Shown: in pieces, positions 43,784-56,338 of the stretch
Layout: each line of letters starts with the position of its first letter
Numbering within the stretch: the first letter of the stretch is position 1
Assembly (NCBI RefSeq): GCF_963082655.1
Contig: NC_081553.1
Location: 127,811,736 to 127,875,735, forward strand
Length of the DNA stretch: 64,000 nucleotides
Direction: 5' to 3'
From: Stomoxys calcitrans
Lineage: Eukaryota; Arthropoda; Insecta; Diptera; Muscidae
The notes under the pieces: generated by a model
What the model was told of the DNA's origin: nothing
Databases searched by the model: none
Seen by the model: only the letters and a program-made list of their open reading frames with translations
Program-made: the position numbers and the translations under genes

Positions 43784-45442
43784 TTTTTTTACCCTCCACC
43801 ATAAGATGGAGATATACTAATTTCGTCTTTCCGTTTGTAACACCTCGAAATATTCGTCTAAGACCATATAAAGCATATATATTCTTGATCGTCATTTTAA
43901 GATGATCTAGCCTTAACCGTGCGTCCGTCTGTCTGTCGAAACCACGCCAACTTTCGAAGGAGTAAAATTAGGCGCTTGAAATTTTGGACAAATACTTCTT
44001 ATTAATGTAGGTTAGTTGGGATTGTAACTGGGCAAAATCGATCCATGTTTTGATATAGCTGCCATATAAACTGATCTTGGGTCTTGACTTCTTGAGCTTC
44101 TAGAGGGCGAAATTCTTATCCGATTTGGGTGAAATCTTGCACGTGGTGTTTTGGTATCACTTCCAACAATTGTTCCAAGTATGGTTCAAATCGGTTCATA
44201 ATCGATTTGGTGCTTTATGGCATGTGGCACCGTCTTGTTGAAACCACATACCATGCAAGTCAAACTCTTGCATTTTGGGCAAAAAAGTTGGATATCATTT
44301 CACGATAGAGCTCACCATTCACAGTTACGTTACGATTCGCATCATCTTTGAAGAAGTATGGTCCAATGATGCCACCAGCCCATAAACCGGACCAAACTGT
44401 GACTTTTTTTGGATGTATTGGTAGCTCTTGCATTGCTTCTGGCTGATCTTCACTCCATTGAGACAAAAATGAAAAACTTTCCAATAGCTCTTCAAAAATC
44501 ACCCTTTATAACCTATGTTAAAATCTAGTCAGACTTTAATTGTGAATTGAATATCGAATTAAACCTTGCAAGAGTTCCTACGATAGGACCTAAATTGTGG
44601 ATACTGCAACATTAAAAGTGTATATCGGCTAAAATATAAATATGGGAGCTATATGTAAATTTGGACCGATTTTTAAGAAATTGTGTACATGTGTGGGGAC
44701 GTTTGAAACACCTCATGCAAAATAAAGACCGGACCAACATTGTCGCTACTACAGCTTAGAATTTCATATTAGATAAAAGATATATATGGGGACTATATTA
44801 AAATCTGGACCGATTTTCATGAAATTTTGCACACATATCTAAATTTGAACCGATTAATATGAAATTCACCCTAAATGTCGGAAGCTATAAAGGAATCTGT
44901 TGTGCCAAATTTTATTATAATCGGTTAACAAATGACAATTCTTTATGACTGCAAATCGGACGAACATATATATGGGAGCTATATTCAAATCTGAACCGAT
45001 TTTAACTTTAATCTGGGCATGTTTTGCTAGTCGTAAGGGAAGGCATTTTGCAAAATGTTGAGAAGATCGCTAATTTTCAAAGGAGTTAAACTAGGCGCTT
45101 GAAATTTGGCGCAAACACTTCCTATTAGTGTAGGTCAGTTGGGATTGATAATAGACCTATCGGTCCATAATTAGATATAGTTCCCATATAAACCGATCTC
45201 CCGATTATACTTCTTGAGCCTCTAAAGAGCGCAATTCTTATCCGATTTGGCTAAAATTTTGCACTATGACATTTTTCTGTCTGAATCAGCACGTAACCTG
45301 ATATAGTTCTCATATAAACCGATCTCCCGATGTTACTTCTTAATCCTTAAGAGATACCGGGCAAAGAACTTGACATATGCGATTCATGGTGGAGGGCATA
45401 TAAGATTCGGCCCGGCCGAACTTACCATGTTCATACTTGTTT
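43784..45442 (+). mobile_element. Composite tandem-module element (types A and C) just upstream of glass
   Basis: Left TTTTTTTACCCTCCACCATA; TTTGTAACACCTCGAAATAT; a GTCY tract near 43920-43938; type A modules up to 44203; a mariner fragment (44204-44506); type C-like modules (about 44580-45060); then type A again, ending GGTGGAGGGCATATAAGATT, GGCCCGGCCGAACTTACC and CATACTTGTTT. Its left end is only about 60 bp from the putative glass 5'-UTR acceptor. Confidence 0.8.
44204..44506 (-). mobile_element. Mariner-like element, internally deleted fragment
   Basis: The right end is the mariner terminus (AAAAATCACCCTT then TA at 44507-44508). The minus-strand frame reads WSEDQPEAMQELPIHPKK, VTVWSGLWAGGIIGPYF and DANRNVTVNGELYREMI, then FQQDGAT-like sequence at the left edge (about 44245-44225). 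The N-terminal half is absent. Inserted in the tandem-module element. Confidence 0.88.
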
Positions 45443-45690
45443 CTGAACTTCTTCTTGAAAATTCATTTTCTAAATTTAGTCATCTTTGCAAGGCACCTAT
45501 CAGTAGCCCGATATCATGCTTCCTGCGTCTGGAATAAGCGTCGTCCTGTTCCGCGAAATACTCGGTCACAGTGCCTTTGCCACTCTGTAATCCACAGCAT
45601 TAGCCCACGTCTCATTGGCACGTCATCCTAGAAAATATCCACACTACCAAGAAGCTGGCCGTCAAAAATGCTACAAACAAATAAGAACGG
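45443..45690. other. Spacer, nothing recognised
   Basis: Relatively GC-balanced segment between elements; a 64-codon open frame (45437-45631) has no recognised domain. Confidence 0.35.
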
Positions 45691-46544
45691 GCTAAACTAC
45701 ACCACATTGGGTGTGCAGACTAAGTCGTCGAAATTAAATTTGAAATGTAGAATTTTGAACAAAAATCCGTACGTATTGTAGGAGTCACAGAGGAAATAGT
45801 TGTGCAAAATTTTGTTAAGATTGGATGATAAATGCTTTTGCAAAGGTCCTAAAAGTGATAATCGAGAGATACATTTATATAGGAGCTATATCTCAATCTG
45901 GATAGATTTCTATGAAATTCTCCAGTGATCTGAAAAGCCATAAGAAAAACTCTCGTGCCATAAGAGAAACTCGGAGCGGTTAACATATTGCCAAACTATT
46001 GCAGTGTTAGTCAAAATCGGACGAAAATATTTATGGAGCTTTATCTTAATCTGAACCGATTTCAACCCAAATCGGCACACATAGTGAAAGTCATAAAAGA
46101 AGACATTACGCCAAATTGAAAGCAAATCTGTTAAGAATCTATATCTAAATCTGACCCGTTTTGTGTGAAATTTAACGGCAATCCTGGGAGTTACAGGGGA
46201 AACATTTTTGCTAAATTTCGTGAGAATCGGTTGACAAATGACCAAATTATTGCAATATTAGTCCAAATCGGACGAACATATATATGGGTGCTATATCCAA
46301 ATCAGAACCGATTTCGAACAAAATCTGAATGTTTAGTGGTAGTCGCAGTAGAAAGCGTTATGTTAAATTTTAGAAAGATCGGTTGCTAAATGCGTTTGCA
46401 AATGCTCTAAAAGTGAAAATCGGGCGGGAGCTACATATATCTAAATCTATACCGATTTCCATGAAATTCACTAGTAATACGAGAGTCATAAGAGAAATCT
46501 ACCAACGAAATTTCGTGCGAATCGGTTGACAAATGGCGATGTCT
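45691..46544 (+). repeat. Type C module array without ends
   Basis: Repeated GAATCGGTTGACAAATG-like words, AACATATATATGGG and GGAGCTATAT blocks, CATAAGAGAAAC, at intervals of roughly 120-160 bp. No hairpin termini. Open frames follow the modules. Confidence 0.65.
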
Positions 46545-46870
46545 TAAATACCTTTCATGTAACAGACTTTACGTGTCCTTATAGTGTTTTAGGGGTTTTG
46601 TAGGTGGAGCGCTCGCCCAGTTGTTTTAAGCCTAATGTTATACAACAGATTCGTGTTTTTGGATTACCTTATGGTGCAGACAAAATGTCGCTTAAATCGG
46701 TGCACATGTCTCCGAGATAAATTGGGTTAAGTGGGAGGGTCCTGTTACTTTCGATTATCACAAAATGTACTGCCCTATTGTCAACGGGTGACCCAACTAT
46801 ACATACTGTGATAGTTTCATGAAAATCAATTCCATAGTTTACGAGCCTATACGGGCAAAAAAAAAAAAAA
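46545..46870 (+). repeat. Remnant of the G-rich repeat with units of about 128 bp
   Basis: TACCTTTCATGTAACAG, TTTTAGGGGTTTTGTAGGTG, the GCAGACAAAATGTCGCTTAA segment and GGGAGGGTCC match the terminal part of the array at 58900-59060. Ends in an A homopolymer (46860-46871). Confidence 0.6.
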
Positions 46871-47249
46871 AACAAACAACCAAATAATCAAACAAAGCGC
46901 CACGCTTTCTCTTTTATATAATAGAAGATGCATTCTCCCTTTTGTTAGTTCATATAAATACTAATATCGAGATTCATACTTGCAGCATGGTAACACTTCG
47001 CCATGTTAAGTAATGCAAAACTGTATCACTCATATCTGTCTATTTTTAACTTCAACCTAAATTGCTAAAAGTCATTTTTCTGTTTACCGTTTCCTTGGCC
47101 CTTGCCATCTTCCATTTGTGCAACTGCAACTATAAAAGGAGGTAAATGTAATCAAGCCAAATAGCTTGATTGTACGAATTTTGGAATAGTGCTTAGTAAA
47201 ACTATTAAACTAGAAGGTAGTATGGATTTTGCACAGCTTTACAACCCAT
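46871..47249. other. Spacer, nothing recognised
   Basis: AT-rich; no gene or repeat identified. Confidence 0.4.
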
Positions 47250-48995
47250 ACTTTTCCAGATTTCAACATAATAATATTCACAAAGCCACATGGCTGTCAC
47301 CCGATCAAAACATGAGGAACGAAATTGATCACTTTGTGATAAATGAAAGGCATTCATCCAGTGTGTTAAATGTACGATCGATCCGTGGAGCGAATATAAA
47401 TTCGGATCATTGCCTTGTTGCAACAAAGGTTCGAACCCGTTTGAACATGGCGAGGAAAGTACGATCTGGCACTGCACGGAAGCTGGACATTGAAAAGCTG
47501 CAAACACAACAAATGGCAGCGACATACTCCACTCGACTGACCCAACTGTTTGATGAAAGCACTTCTTGTTCCGATGATATAATGGCGCAGTGGCAAACTA
47601 TTGCCCACTCCTTGGAAAATGCCGCGAAATCCGTACTTGGGTACCGGAAGCCTCCTCCAAGAAACCCATGATACGACCAAGAGTGTCGAGATGCTACTGC
47701 AGCCAAGAGCAACTCCGCAATCAGTAGCAACGCGCCAGGTGAAGGAGAGGTATCGGGAGAAAAGGAGAGAGGAGAAACGTCTATTCCGCAGAAAGAAAAA
47801 GGAAATGGAAAGACGTGAATGTGACCGAATTGAGATGTACAGGAGTCAGAATGAAGTTCGGAAATTCTACCAAAGAATAAAACATCAAACCGATGGCTTT
47901 GGTGCAGGCACATTCTCCTGCAGAGACAAAGAAGGAAATCTGGTAACTGACACAGATAGGATGCTGAGGATATGGAAAGAACATTTTGCCCAACAGCTAG
48001 TGCCCGACGTTGGCGACAAAGAGGGTATAGTAGAAGTATTCAATGCATCAGCTTATCTGCGCAATCTGGCTAGGAGAACGCATACCCGATGATTGGAACC
48101 TCAGCATACTATGGCCTGCACAGAAGAAAGGAAACAAGACGGAATGTGAGAACTACAGAGGAATAAGTCTCCCCATCGCATTCAATATACTCTCGAGCGT
48201 ATTGTGTGAAAGATTAAAACCTAATGTCAATGAGATAATTGGGCCCTATCAATGCGGATTTAGACCTGGTAAATCCATCCTAGACCAGATATTCACACTG
48301 CGCCAAATCCTGGAAAAGACCCGAGAAGGACAAATCAACACCTATCAACTCTTTGTTGACTACAAAGCCGCCTTCGATGCTCTTTTACGTTTAAAGATAT
48401 TTCAAGCCATGTCTGAGTTTGGTATCCCTGCAAAATAAATAAGACTCTGCAGGATGACACTTGCTGATACGCGTTCCTCAGTAAGAATAGGAAAGAATCT
48501 CTCCGAACCATTTAATACCAAACGAGGTTTCAAACAAGGAGACAGCCTATCGTGTGATCTCTTTAATATCCTGCTGGAGAAGATTATACGATATGCAGGT
48601 GTGAATAGATATGGCACACTAATTACAAGAGAACACATGCTACTCGCCTATACCGACGACATCGATATCATAGGTCGGTCACCGGAAGTAGTAACTGCAG
48701 TCTTTGAAATAATCGAAAAAGAGTCAGTGAAAATGGGTCTGGCAGTAAATGGAAATAAGACGAAATGGATGGTTTCAACTCCCAAAACGCCTTGTACAAG
48801 CGAGCAGATAAAGAAAGTGGAGTAAGTAGGGAACCACAACTTTGAGATAGTAAGTTAATTTATCTACCTTGGCACCGCCGTAACCGAAACGAATGACACC
48901 AATTTTGAGATTAAGCGAAGAATAATACTGGCAAACAGATGCTACTTTGGACTCAGTAAGCAGTTTTGAAACAAGGAAGTCAGAACAGAAGCTCT
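47250..48995 (+). mobile_element. RTE-like LINE, copy 2 (broken, 5' truncated)
   Basis: Plus-strand copy of the family at 6525-9000. Endonuclease end IDHFVINERHSSSVL and NSDHCLVATKVRTRLN; linker with basic KERYREKRREEKRLFRRKKK (about 47740-47800); RT blocks ECENYRGISLPIAFNIL, QCGFRPGKSILDQ, LFVDYKAAFDAL, RGFKQGDSLSCDLF and LLAYTDDIDIIGRS. The catalytic motif is YTDD. A frame break near 48030 and a stop near 48436 inactivate it. The 3' end is cut by tandem-module sequence near 48995. Confidence 0.88.
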
Positions 48996-49662
48996 TGGGC
49001 AACATTTCAGGCAAATCGGATGAAAATTGAGGCATCTGACTTTTTCCAAGTAAAAGAGCTATTTGTCATGGCTGTTAGAAGTCATAGAAAACTACCACGT
49101 GCAAAATTTCAGGCAAATCGAGTAATAATTGCTTGTTCCAGAGACTCAGGAATTCAAAGTGGGAGATCGATCTATATGGAAGCTATATCAAGTTATGAAT
49201 CGATTTAGATCATACTTGACACAGTTATTGTAAGTCAAAACAACGCTTCGTGCAAAATTTCACGAATTGTTGGAAGTCATACCAAAACACAATGTGCAAC
49301 ATTTAAAATCGCATAAGAATTGTGCCTTCCAGAAGCTCAAGAAGTCAAGACCCAAGATCGGTTTATATGGCAGCTATATCAAAATATGGACCGATTTGTC
49401 CCATTTGAAATCCCAACTGACCTACACTAATAGGAAGTATTTTTGCAAAATCTCAAGCGCCTGTTATTCCTTCCAAAGTGAGCATGCATTCGACAGACAG
49501 ACAGATAGACGCGTTGACGGAGAGACAGACAGACGGACATAGTTAGATCGACTTAAAATATCATGACGATCAAAAATATATATGCTTAATGGGGTCTTCG
49601 ACGAATATTTGAGGTGTTACAAGGTGTTAGTATACCCCCATCCTATGGTGGAGGGTATAATA
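48996..49662 (-). mobile_element. Tandem-module element, type A, truncated
   Basis: Modules with GCAAAATTTCAGGCAAATCG and CAAGAAGTCAAGACCCAAGA; a CAGACAGACGGACATAG tract (about 49520-49542); right end CCTATGGTGGAGGGTATAAT. The hairpin end is missing where it meets the LINE. Confidence 0.8.
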
Positions 49663-50036
49663 ATTATGGAGTTTTCATATAGCAATCATTAAGGTATGAG
49701 GAGATTAGAGAAAGGCCTTCAATTTTCACAAATTGTAACGGTAACGCCCGTTATGCTAGTTAATGGTCGTTGTATTAACGTGACTGGTTATACCTTTGTA
49801 TGAATTGATGATTTGATTAAGAAAAAAAAAATCATAGTACATACTTGCGTATAATTGAGTAACAAATTAACGCTCGTTACAATGGAATTGTCCATTAAAC
49901 AAGCGGAGACAACCGGATTTCAACAAATTTTACTTTTTCTATAAATTTTCAAAATATTGTTTTTTGACACACCCGGGCTATTCCACCAAAAATTAGTGTC
50001 AGATTTCAGACGGTTCGCTATCAATATTAAGCACTA
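49663..50036. other. Spacer, nothing recognised
   Basis: AT-rich; no gene or repeat identified. Confidence 0.4.
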
Positions 50037-50930
50037 AAGGGTGATTTTTTAGCTATTATTTTTTTGGAAACACGGGTTTAAACAGCTCACGCACGTTTCG
50101 TGTTTTGCTTCACTGCCAAACATCTACAGTTTGGTCTATAATTTAACCATGAATCGTCTTACAAACGAACAACGCTTGCAAATTGTTGAATTTTATTATC
50201 AAAATGCGTGCTCTGTTAAGAAAGTTCATCGTGCGCTTCTTCCATTTTACGACAAAGCTCATTTTTGGCCCAATGGGTACGTAAATAAGCAGAATTGTCG
50301 ATTTTGGAGTGAAAATCAGCCAGAAGCATTGCAAGAACTACCAATGCATCCAGAAAAGTCACATTTTGATGCGGTTTATGGGCTGGTGGCATCATTGGAC
50401 GGTACTTCTTCGAAGATGATGCGAATCGTAACGTAAAAGTGAATGGTGAGTGCTACCGTCTGATGATATCCACTTTTTTGCCTAAAATGCCAGAGCTTGA
50501 CTTGCATGACAAGTGGTTTCAACAAAACGGTGCCACATGTCGTACAGCAAGCGTAACAATTGAGAGGCGAGTTAGGTGAACATTTTATTTTACGTTCGGG
50601 ACCGGTCAATTGGCCGGCTAGACCGTGCGATTTAACGCTTTTAGACTCTATTTTTTGTGGGGCTAAAAGCCCGCTTCAATTGACGCATAGGAAGACAGCA
50701 ACGAAGCATTAATTCGTGAGATACCAGCTGAAATGTTGGAAAGAGTACGCCAAAATTGGACTAAGCGGATGGACCATTTGAGGCGTCACGGTCAATATTT
50801 GCTTGAAATAATCTTCAATCATTAAATTATATGGACCGTGCTATCGATTAAAACAAAGATTTCATGAATTTTTCTAAATTGTATGTTTTTTTTTTGAAAA
50901 ACTTTCCTATATCTCTCAAAAATCACCTTT
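50037..50930 (+). mobile_element. Mariner-like element, internally deleted
   Basis: Left terminus AAGGGTGATTTTTTAGC after TA (50035-50036); right terminus AAAATCACCTTTTA. The transposase frame starts at 50149 (MNRLTNEQRLQIVEFYYQN) but jumps after about 35 codons to the catalytic region (KAHFWPNGYVNKQNCRFW, ALQELPMHPEK), with further frameshifts, then LDLHDKWFQQNGATCRT, then an RQNWTKRMDHL tail near 50745. About 0.9 kb against about 1.3 kb for a full element. No functional transposase. Confidence 0.9.
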
Positions 50931-51424
50931 TATACAAAAAACTGGTATCCTTTTTATGACCATCAAATAGGATTTTTAACATTTATGTTTTTACTACATT
51001 TAACTGTTTTTAAGATAAACGCACATAGAAATTTCCAGAGTTCTAGCTTTATCAGTTCACTTATGTCCAATGGGAAGGCATTTAGTACCACTTTGTACAT
51101 TTCGTATACTTATAGCACGAATTTCCTAATACCCATTCGTATCACGTATCTTGCCACTATAATCCAAGTGTTTAAGCTTTAGTCGTTTTGTTGATCATCA
51201 ATTTGTTCTGAACTGTTTTAAGGCAATAGAAAACTTTGTTCTTAAAAATCAGAGACTCGACCTAGCCCTATGATTTTTTAGGCAAAAAGTCTTTGAATTC
51301 GTCGTAGATTACACCACTTTGTCGACAAAATTATTGGACCGCCCTTAGGGACGTGGTATAGAAAACAATTAAGGATTATGCAAGTAGCACGGATTCCTAA
51401 CTTAGATTTACTTTTTCAAGGATG
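50931..51424. other. Spacer, nothing recognised
   Basis: AT-rich; a 65-codon open frame (50985-51182) has no recognisable domain. Confidence 0.35.
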
Positions 51425-51735
51425 CAAATGTAAATTTGTCAATGAACATTCCATTAACGAACAGGGGCAAACTTCTCACATATCAATGAGTGCTGTCCGA
51501 TGCAATTTTTAAGCTCAATAAGGGACCCCCATTTTAAAGCCGAGTCCGAAGGGCGTGCCGCAGTGTGACACCTCTGTTTGGAGAAGTTTTTACATGGCTG
51601 CCATGTACTAAATGGTACAGTACCTTCCAAATGTCGCCAGAATAAGGAGGGGATAGCCACCGCTGAAAATTTTCATGATGTTCTCGCCAGGATTCGAATC
51701 TAGGCGTTCAGCGTCATGCTAACCTCCGCGCTAAT
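51425..51735 (-). mobile_element. tRNA-derived SINE
   Basis: Minus-strand copy: ATGAACATTCCATTAACG tail side at the left, CTTCTCACATATCAATGAG body, tRNA head at the right (GCGCGGAGGTTAGCATG on the minus strand). The last bases of the head are missing where the next element begins. Confidence 0.85.
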
Positions 51736-51767
51736 AAAAAGTATCCTTTTTCGAGGATACTTTTTAT
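51734..51767. repeat. Small perfect hairpin at the SINE/tandem-module junction
   Basis: ATAAAAAGTATCC (51734-51746) and GGATACTTTTTAT (51755-51767) are exact inverted copies around an 8-base loop, at the boundary between the SINE and the type A element. Confidence 0.7.
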
Positions 51768-52793
51768 ACCCTCGACCATAGGATGGGGGTATACTAATTT
51801 CGTCATTCTGTTTGTAACTACTCGAAATATTCGTCTGAGACCCCACAAAGTATATATATTCTTGATCGTCGCGACATTTTATGTCGATCTAGCCATGTCC
51901 GTCCATCCGTCCGTCCGTCTGTCTGTCGAAAGCACGCTAACTTCCGAAGGAGTAAAGCTAGCCGCTTGAAATTTTGCAAAAATACTTCTTATTAGTGTAG
52001 GTCGGTTGGTATTGTAAATGGGCCATATCAGTCCATGTTTTGATATAGCTCCCATATAAACCGATCTTGGGTCTTGACTTCTTGAGCCTCTAGAGTGCGC
52101 AATTCTTATCCGATTGAAATGAAATTTTGTACGACGTGTTTTGTTATGATACCCAAAAACTTTGCCAAGTATGATTTAAATCGGTCCATAACCAGATATA
52201 GCTGCCATATAAACCGATCTTGGGTCTTGACATCTTGAGCCTCTAGAAGGCGCAATTCTTATCCGATTTGAATGAATTTTTGCACGTAGTATTTTGTTAC
52301 GATACCCAACAACTGTGTCAAGTATGGTTCAAATCGGTTTATAACCTGATATAGCTGTCATATAAACAGATCTGGAGACTTGACTTCTTGAGCTTCTAGA
52401 GGGCGTAATTCCTATCCGATTTGGCTGAAATTTTGCAAGACGTATTTTATACTTACTTTCAACAACTGTGTCAAATAAGGTTCAAATCGGTTCATAACCT
52501 GATATAGCTGCCATATAAACCGATCTGGGATTTTGACTTCTTGAGCCTCTAGAGGTCGCAATTCCTATCTGATTTGGCTGAAATTTTTCATGAAATTTTT
52601 TATTCTTATCCGATTTGAATGAATTTTTTCACGTAGTATTTTGTTACGATACCCAACAACTGTGCCAAGTATGGTTCAAATCGGTTAATAACCTGATATA
52701 GCTGTCATATAAACAGATCTGGGGACTTGACTTCTTGAGCTTCTAGAGGGCGTAATTCCTATCCAATTTGGCTGAAATTTTGCAAGACGTATT
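51761..52793 (+). mobile_element. Tandem-module element, type A, 3' truncated
   Basis: Left TTTTTATACCCTCGACCATA; TTTGTAACTACTCGAAATAT; GTCY tract 51897-51929; modules with ACCGATCT-type blocks at about 52061, 52214, 52367, 52520 and 52714 (period about 153 bp, the last interval longer). It stops at GCAAGACGTATTTA before a LINE tail; no hairpin end. Confidence 0.83.
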
Positions 52794-52798
52794 TATTA

Positions 52799-52897
52799 GA
52801 GCGCACAACAAGCCGATTACTGGCTTAGGTGTATGCCCATAGTGGCATGGGGCGGATTAATATCCGCTCCCTCTTTTCAACCTAGCCTAATATTCAT
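52799..52897 (+). mobile_element. 5'-truncated LINE tail ending AACCTAGCCTAA
   Basis: About 100 bp ending CCTCTTTTCAACCTAGCCTAAT. It shares GGCGGATTAATATCCGC-like sequence and the AACCT tail with the minus-strand LINE end at 61880-61990. Confidence 0.65.
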
Positions 52898-54959
52898 GGT
52901 ATTGGGTATCTACAGCTCAACACTATCAAACTTTAGGTGTCCCTACGTGCTCTTTTTATGAGGTCATGGATTTTGAAAGTTTCGTATAATAAAGGGGGGA
53001 AAAAGAACTTTCGTCACTCAGCAAAAATTGCTTCGGATATTCCTTCCAGCTCCTTAAAAGGGGATTTTTGCAAAAAAAATTGGAATTAAAATGGACTGTA
53101 AGTATTCGAAATTAAGTATATGTATCCACCTAATGTGAATATTTGGTAAACCCTCCATTGATGCCCTCGCCCACAGTCCTTCATTAACCAGCGATTTCAA
53201 CAAATCCTAGATATTTGTTGGCCAAGTCCCATACAAAACGTTGATCTACTCAATGTTTCAGACCAAATATCTGCTCCTGTGGAGATACGCCATCAGAAAT
53301 GTAGCACAGTGTTGTCAAATCAAAAAATCTGGGAAATTATTTTACAACGTTTGAACGGATAGAGACATGTACTCAAAATCTAGCATAGTCAATCTTGAGA
53401 TGTTTTACAAACAGTAGGCAATTGCTTGCCAAATGACTGTTTGGCAAAGAATTCAAAATTTGGCATGCTCGAGGTGACAAACTTTCAAGCCCCATGGATC
53501 AGCCCCTGAACCTACTGCGGTCTTCAAATTTTACAAATTTATTGGACAACACAACTACATTGACTATTTCAAGTTTGGTGTTCATAAATCTATCCTTTCA
53601 AAAGTTCTAGATTTATTTCCAAGATTTATTGATTGGCAACACTGTATGGCTGTGGTTATGCCACATATTCCGTAGGCAAATTGCGCGACATGCGTTCAAT
53701 TGAAGGTGACTACGTGTTGGAGCATGGGAAAGCACCATTGTCAGCAACTGAATAGTTTTGGAATAAATTCTGCAAAATATCTTACAGTAGAGGCCGGTAT
53801 AAAAATATACTTAAGGTTCTATGATCCAAGGCAGACTTAGAAGCATTTAGAAGTTGAGTTTTCTAAGTTTATTCAAGCAATGCTCAAAATTCTTAAATGC
53901 ATGGGAATTTCAAAGGATTTTTTTAATATAAATGGCTGGAATTAATTTAGAGCCACAATTTGCGTATTATCCGAATAGGATATCCCGATTATACTTCAGA
54001 ACACAAATCTCATTTGGCTTTGTAAACATCCATATTTACTTAAAACTTTTTTCGACTATTTTGGTTATTTGTTTCGATATTTCATTGGATTTATATTGAA
54101 AAATTGAAATTTTTTTGTTAAAAGAGTTTTGTCGTCGAAGCAAATTCACATACAATTATGTTGTATAATATTAACTAGATATAATACATAATCACACCTT
54201 GTAAACGAATGGTATTCCATTATTAAGGCTTTATTGATGGTATCCTTTGTAGAACCTAGATTAATGTGATGACTTTGATGTAAAAATATTTGTGCTTCAA
54301 TTGTGGTTTTAATAGCTTTTTTTGAATTATTTTCTTTTTATCGTTGTTAGAATTTTTTCACATTTACTTAATTTTCTTTTTGCATTTTACACCCGTTACG
54401 CGTTTAAATTATTTTATTTTTCTTTTTTTTTCTATTAAATAATTAGTGTAGATTTTGTGTGTGAATGTTGTGTTGTGTTTTTTTTTTGTTTTCTCTTTTT
54501 GATTGATTTAATGATTTCTAACTAAGGAACAACTTGCAACGACGAACTAAAGACAGCAACTAATTTTAAGTTTCAGATCGATTCAGAAAAACTATTTTGT
54601 CTTTGCCATATTGTTGGGTAAATTGGGTCTGTATGAGTTACCATATGCAATTGCCCATGTGTGTGTGAATACTTGTGATACTGTCTTTAAGCCTAAAGTG
54701 ACAACCACAAACAAATGAAAATACTCACATTCAGACAATATACAGCACATGGGATTTCAATTAAGACTGTCATTGTTTCCTAAATGACTTAAATTTGTTA
54801 ACTACACAGAAAAAACATTTATTTGACCAATTAAACTTGATATTGATTAATAAAAACATTTTTAAAGAAGTGATTAATTACTTTGATAATTTTTTACATT
54901 GAAATCCTTTTTAACACTGAACCATGACATGTGATTGGTCAACAAGGCATTTTTTAACA
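52898..54959. other. About 2 kb of AT-rich DNA without recognised gene
   Basis: No repeat family or exon identified. 53640-53760 keeps a protein-like frame (YATYSVGKLRDMRSIEGDYV) that ends at a stop and that I do not recognise. 54330-54480 is T/TG-rich. It could be the intron or 5' flank of an unseen gene. Confidence 0.4.
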
Positions 54960-56060
54960 AATTTTTAATTGTACGAACTGTTATGGACCCTCCCCCTACC
55001 TCAAAAGTACTACCCAAAAATAAAAGTGGAACGATCAAGACAATATGGGATCAAATGAAAGGTATTCAAGAGTAGAGTACGAATTTCATAATAAAAGTTG
55101 GGTCCAAGGACATTGGAGCCGCCCCAGCCCAACAACCCCTTAAAATAGGTTTATTTGACGATCATGACAATATGAATATCAAATGAAAGGTATTCGGGAG
55201 TAGATTTCGAATCCCCTCAAAAACGCCATTAGACCCATTATGACTATAGGATACTTGGCTGAACCGATTTTCTTTAAATTTTCATAGATTGTGTACGTTT
55301 GTCTGGAAGGGAACATTGCCTATACAAATTTAGATATCAGGTGGAGGCGGACCCTCCCCCTTACCCCAAAAACGCCACCCATATCCGGAAGTGGTCCAAT
55401 GGGAACAACAAGAGTATCAAATGAAAGGTATTGGAGACCAGAAAACGAACATGGTATTAAAATTTGGGTGCAAGTACCCAGCGGGCACCCCCCCCCCCCA
55501 AACTCAAAACTCCTCTAAACAAATGTATTCGATGTTCATATCAATATGACACTCAAATGTAAAAGTAGATTATAAATATGGCATAAAACTTTAGGTCCAA
55601 GTTATGGAAGATCGCTCACCCCCAAATACCCCCAAATGGGCATCTATTTGGGAGTAGATTACGAATATGACATTAAAATTTGCGTTCAAGTCCAGGTGGC
55701 GCTTTTCCTCCGAAAGATACGTCAAATAGTGTTTTTGACACATTATGACGATATGGGACTAAAATGAAGGGTATTTGAAAGTAGAAATCGAATTTGATAG
55801 CCAATTTTGGAGTCAAGTGTTTTGGGATACGCCCTAAAGCACTCCCTAAACTGAACTTCATTTCCGTTGGGAATAAAAAAAGAATTGTATATCTATTTTC
55901 AGTGCAAAGTGTCGGTGGCTGCCCCAGCCCCAAAACACCCTCCAAACATTCATATTTCCTGGCCATGGCAATATGGGGATCAAATTAAAGAGATTTGGAA
56001 GTGTGGAAGGATTTGATATCCATATTTGAGTTGAAATGTCTGAGGTGCCATCCCTCCCCT
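54960..56060 (-). repeat. G-rich array with units of about 128 bp, minus orientation
   Basis: Repeated ATGAAAGGTATT, GAGTAGA.TACGAAT and CCCCAGCCC blocks are the reverse complement of the unit in 56640-59340 (ATTCGTATTCTACTC, AATACCTTTCATTT). About eight diverged units. Includes a C homopolymer near 55490. Confidence 0.7.
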
Positions 56061-56100
56061 AAAAAGCACTTCTCATTACCCTAATTTTTAAAAATACCAG

Positions 56101-56338
56101 GAACCGAGCAGTGGCAAACTTCACACACATCAATGAGTGCTTTCCGATTCAAGTATAATACTCAATGATAAGGGATATTTTTTTAGCCGAATCCGAACGG
56201 CGTCCCGCATGGCATTGTACCTCGCAAATGTCGCCAACCACTGCTTTGTCCGATGTTCTCGCCAGGATTCGAACGCGTTCAGCGTCATAGGCTACAATGG
56301 CACGCATTCGATATCCGCATTCAGGAGAATTGTCCCCA
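56101..56338 (-). mobile_element. tRNA-derived SINE, diverged
   Basis: AACTTCACACACATCAATGAG and AGCCGAATCCGAACGGCG body; tRNA B-box side GGATTCGAACGCG near 56265. Small deletions throughout; the head is barely recognisable. Confidence 0.75.

Noticed and set aside
53640..53790. Possible exon with YATYSVGKLRDMRSIEGDYV
   Set aside because: Short, no recognised family, no clear splice sites; kept only as a note in the spacer entry.
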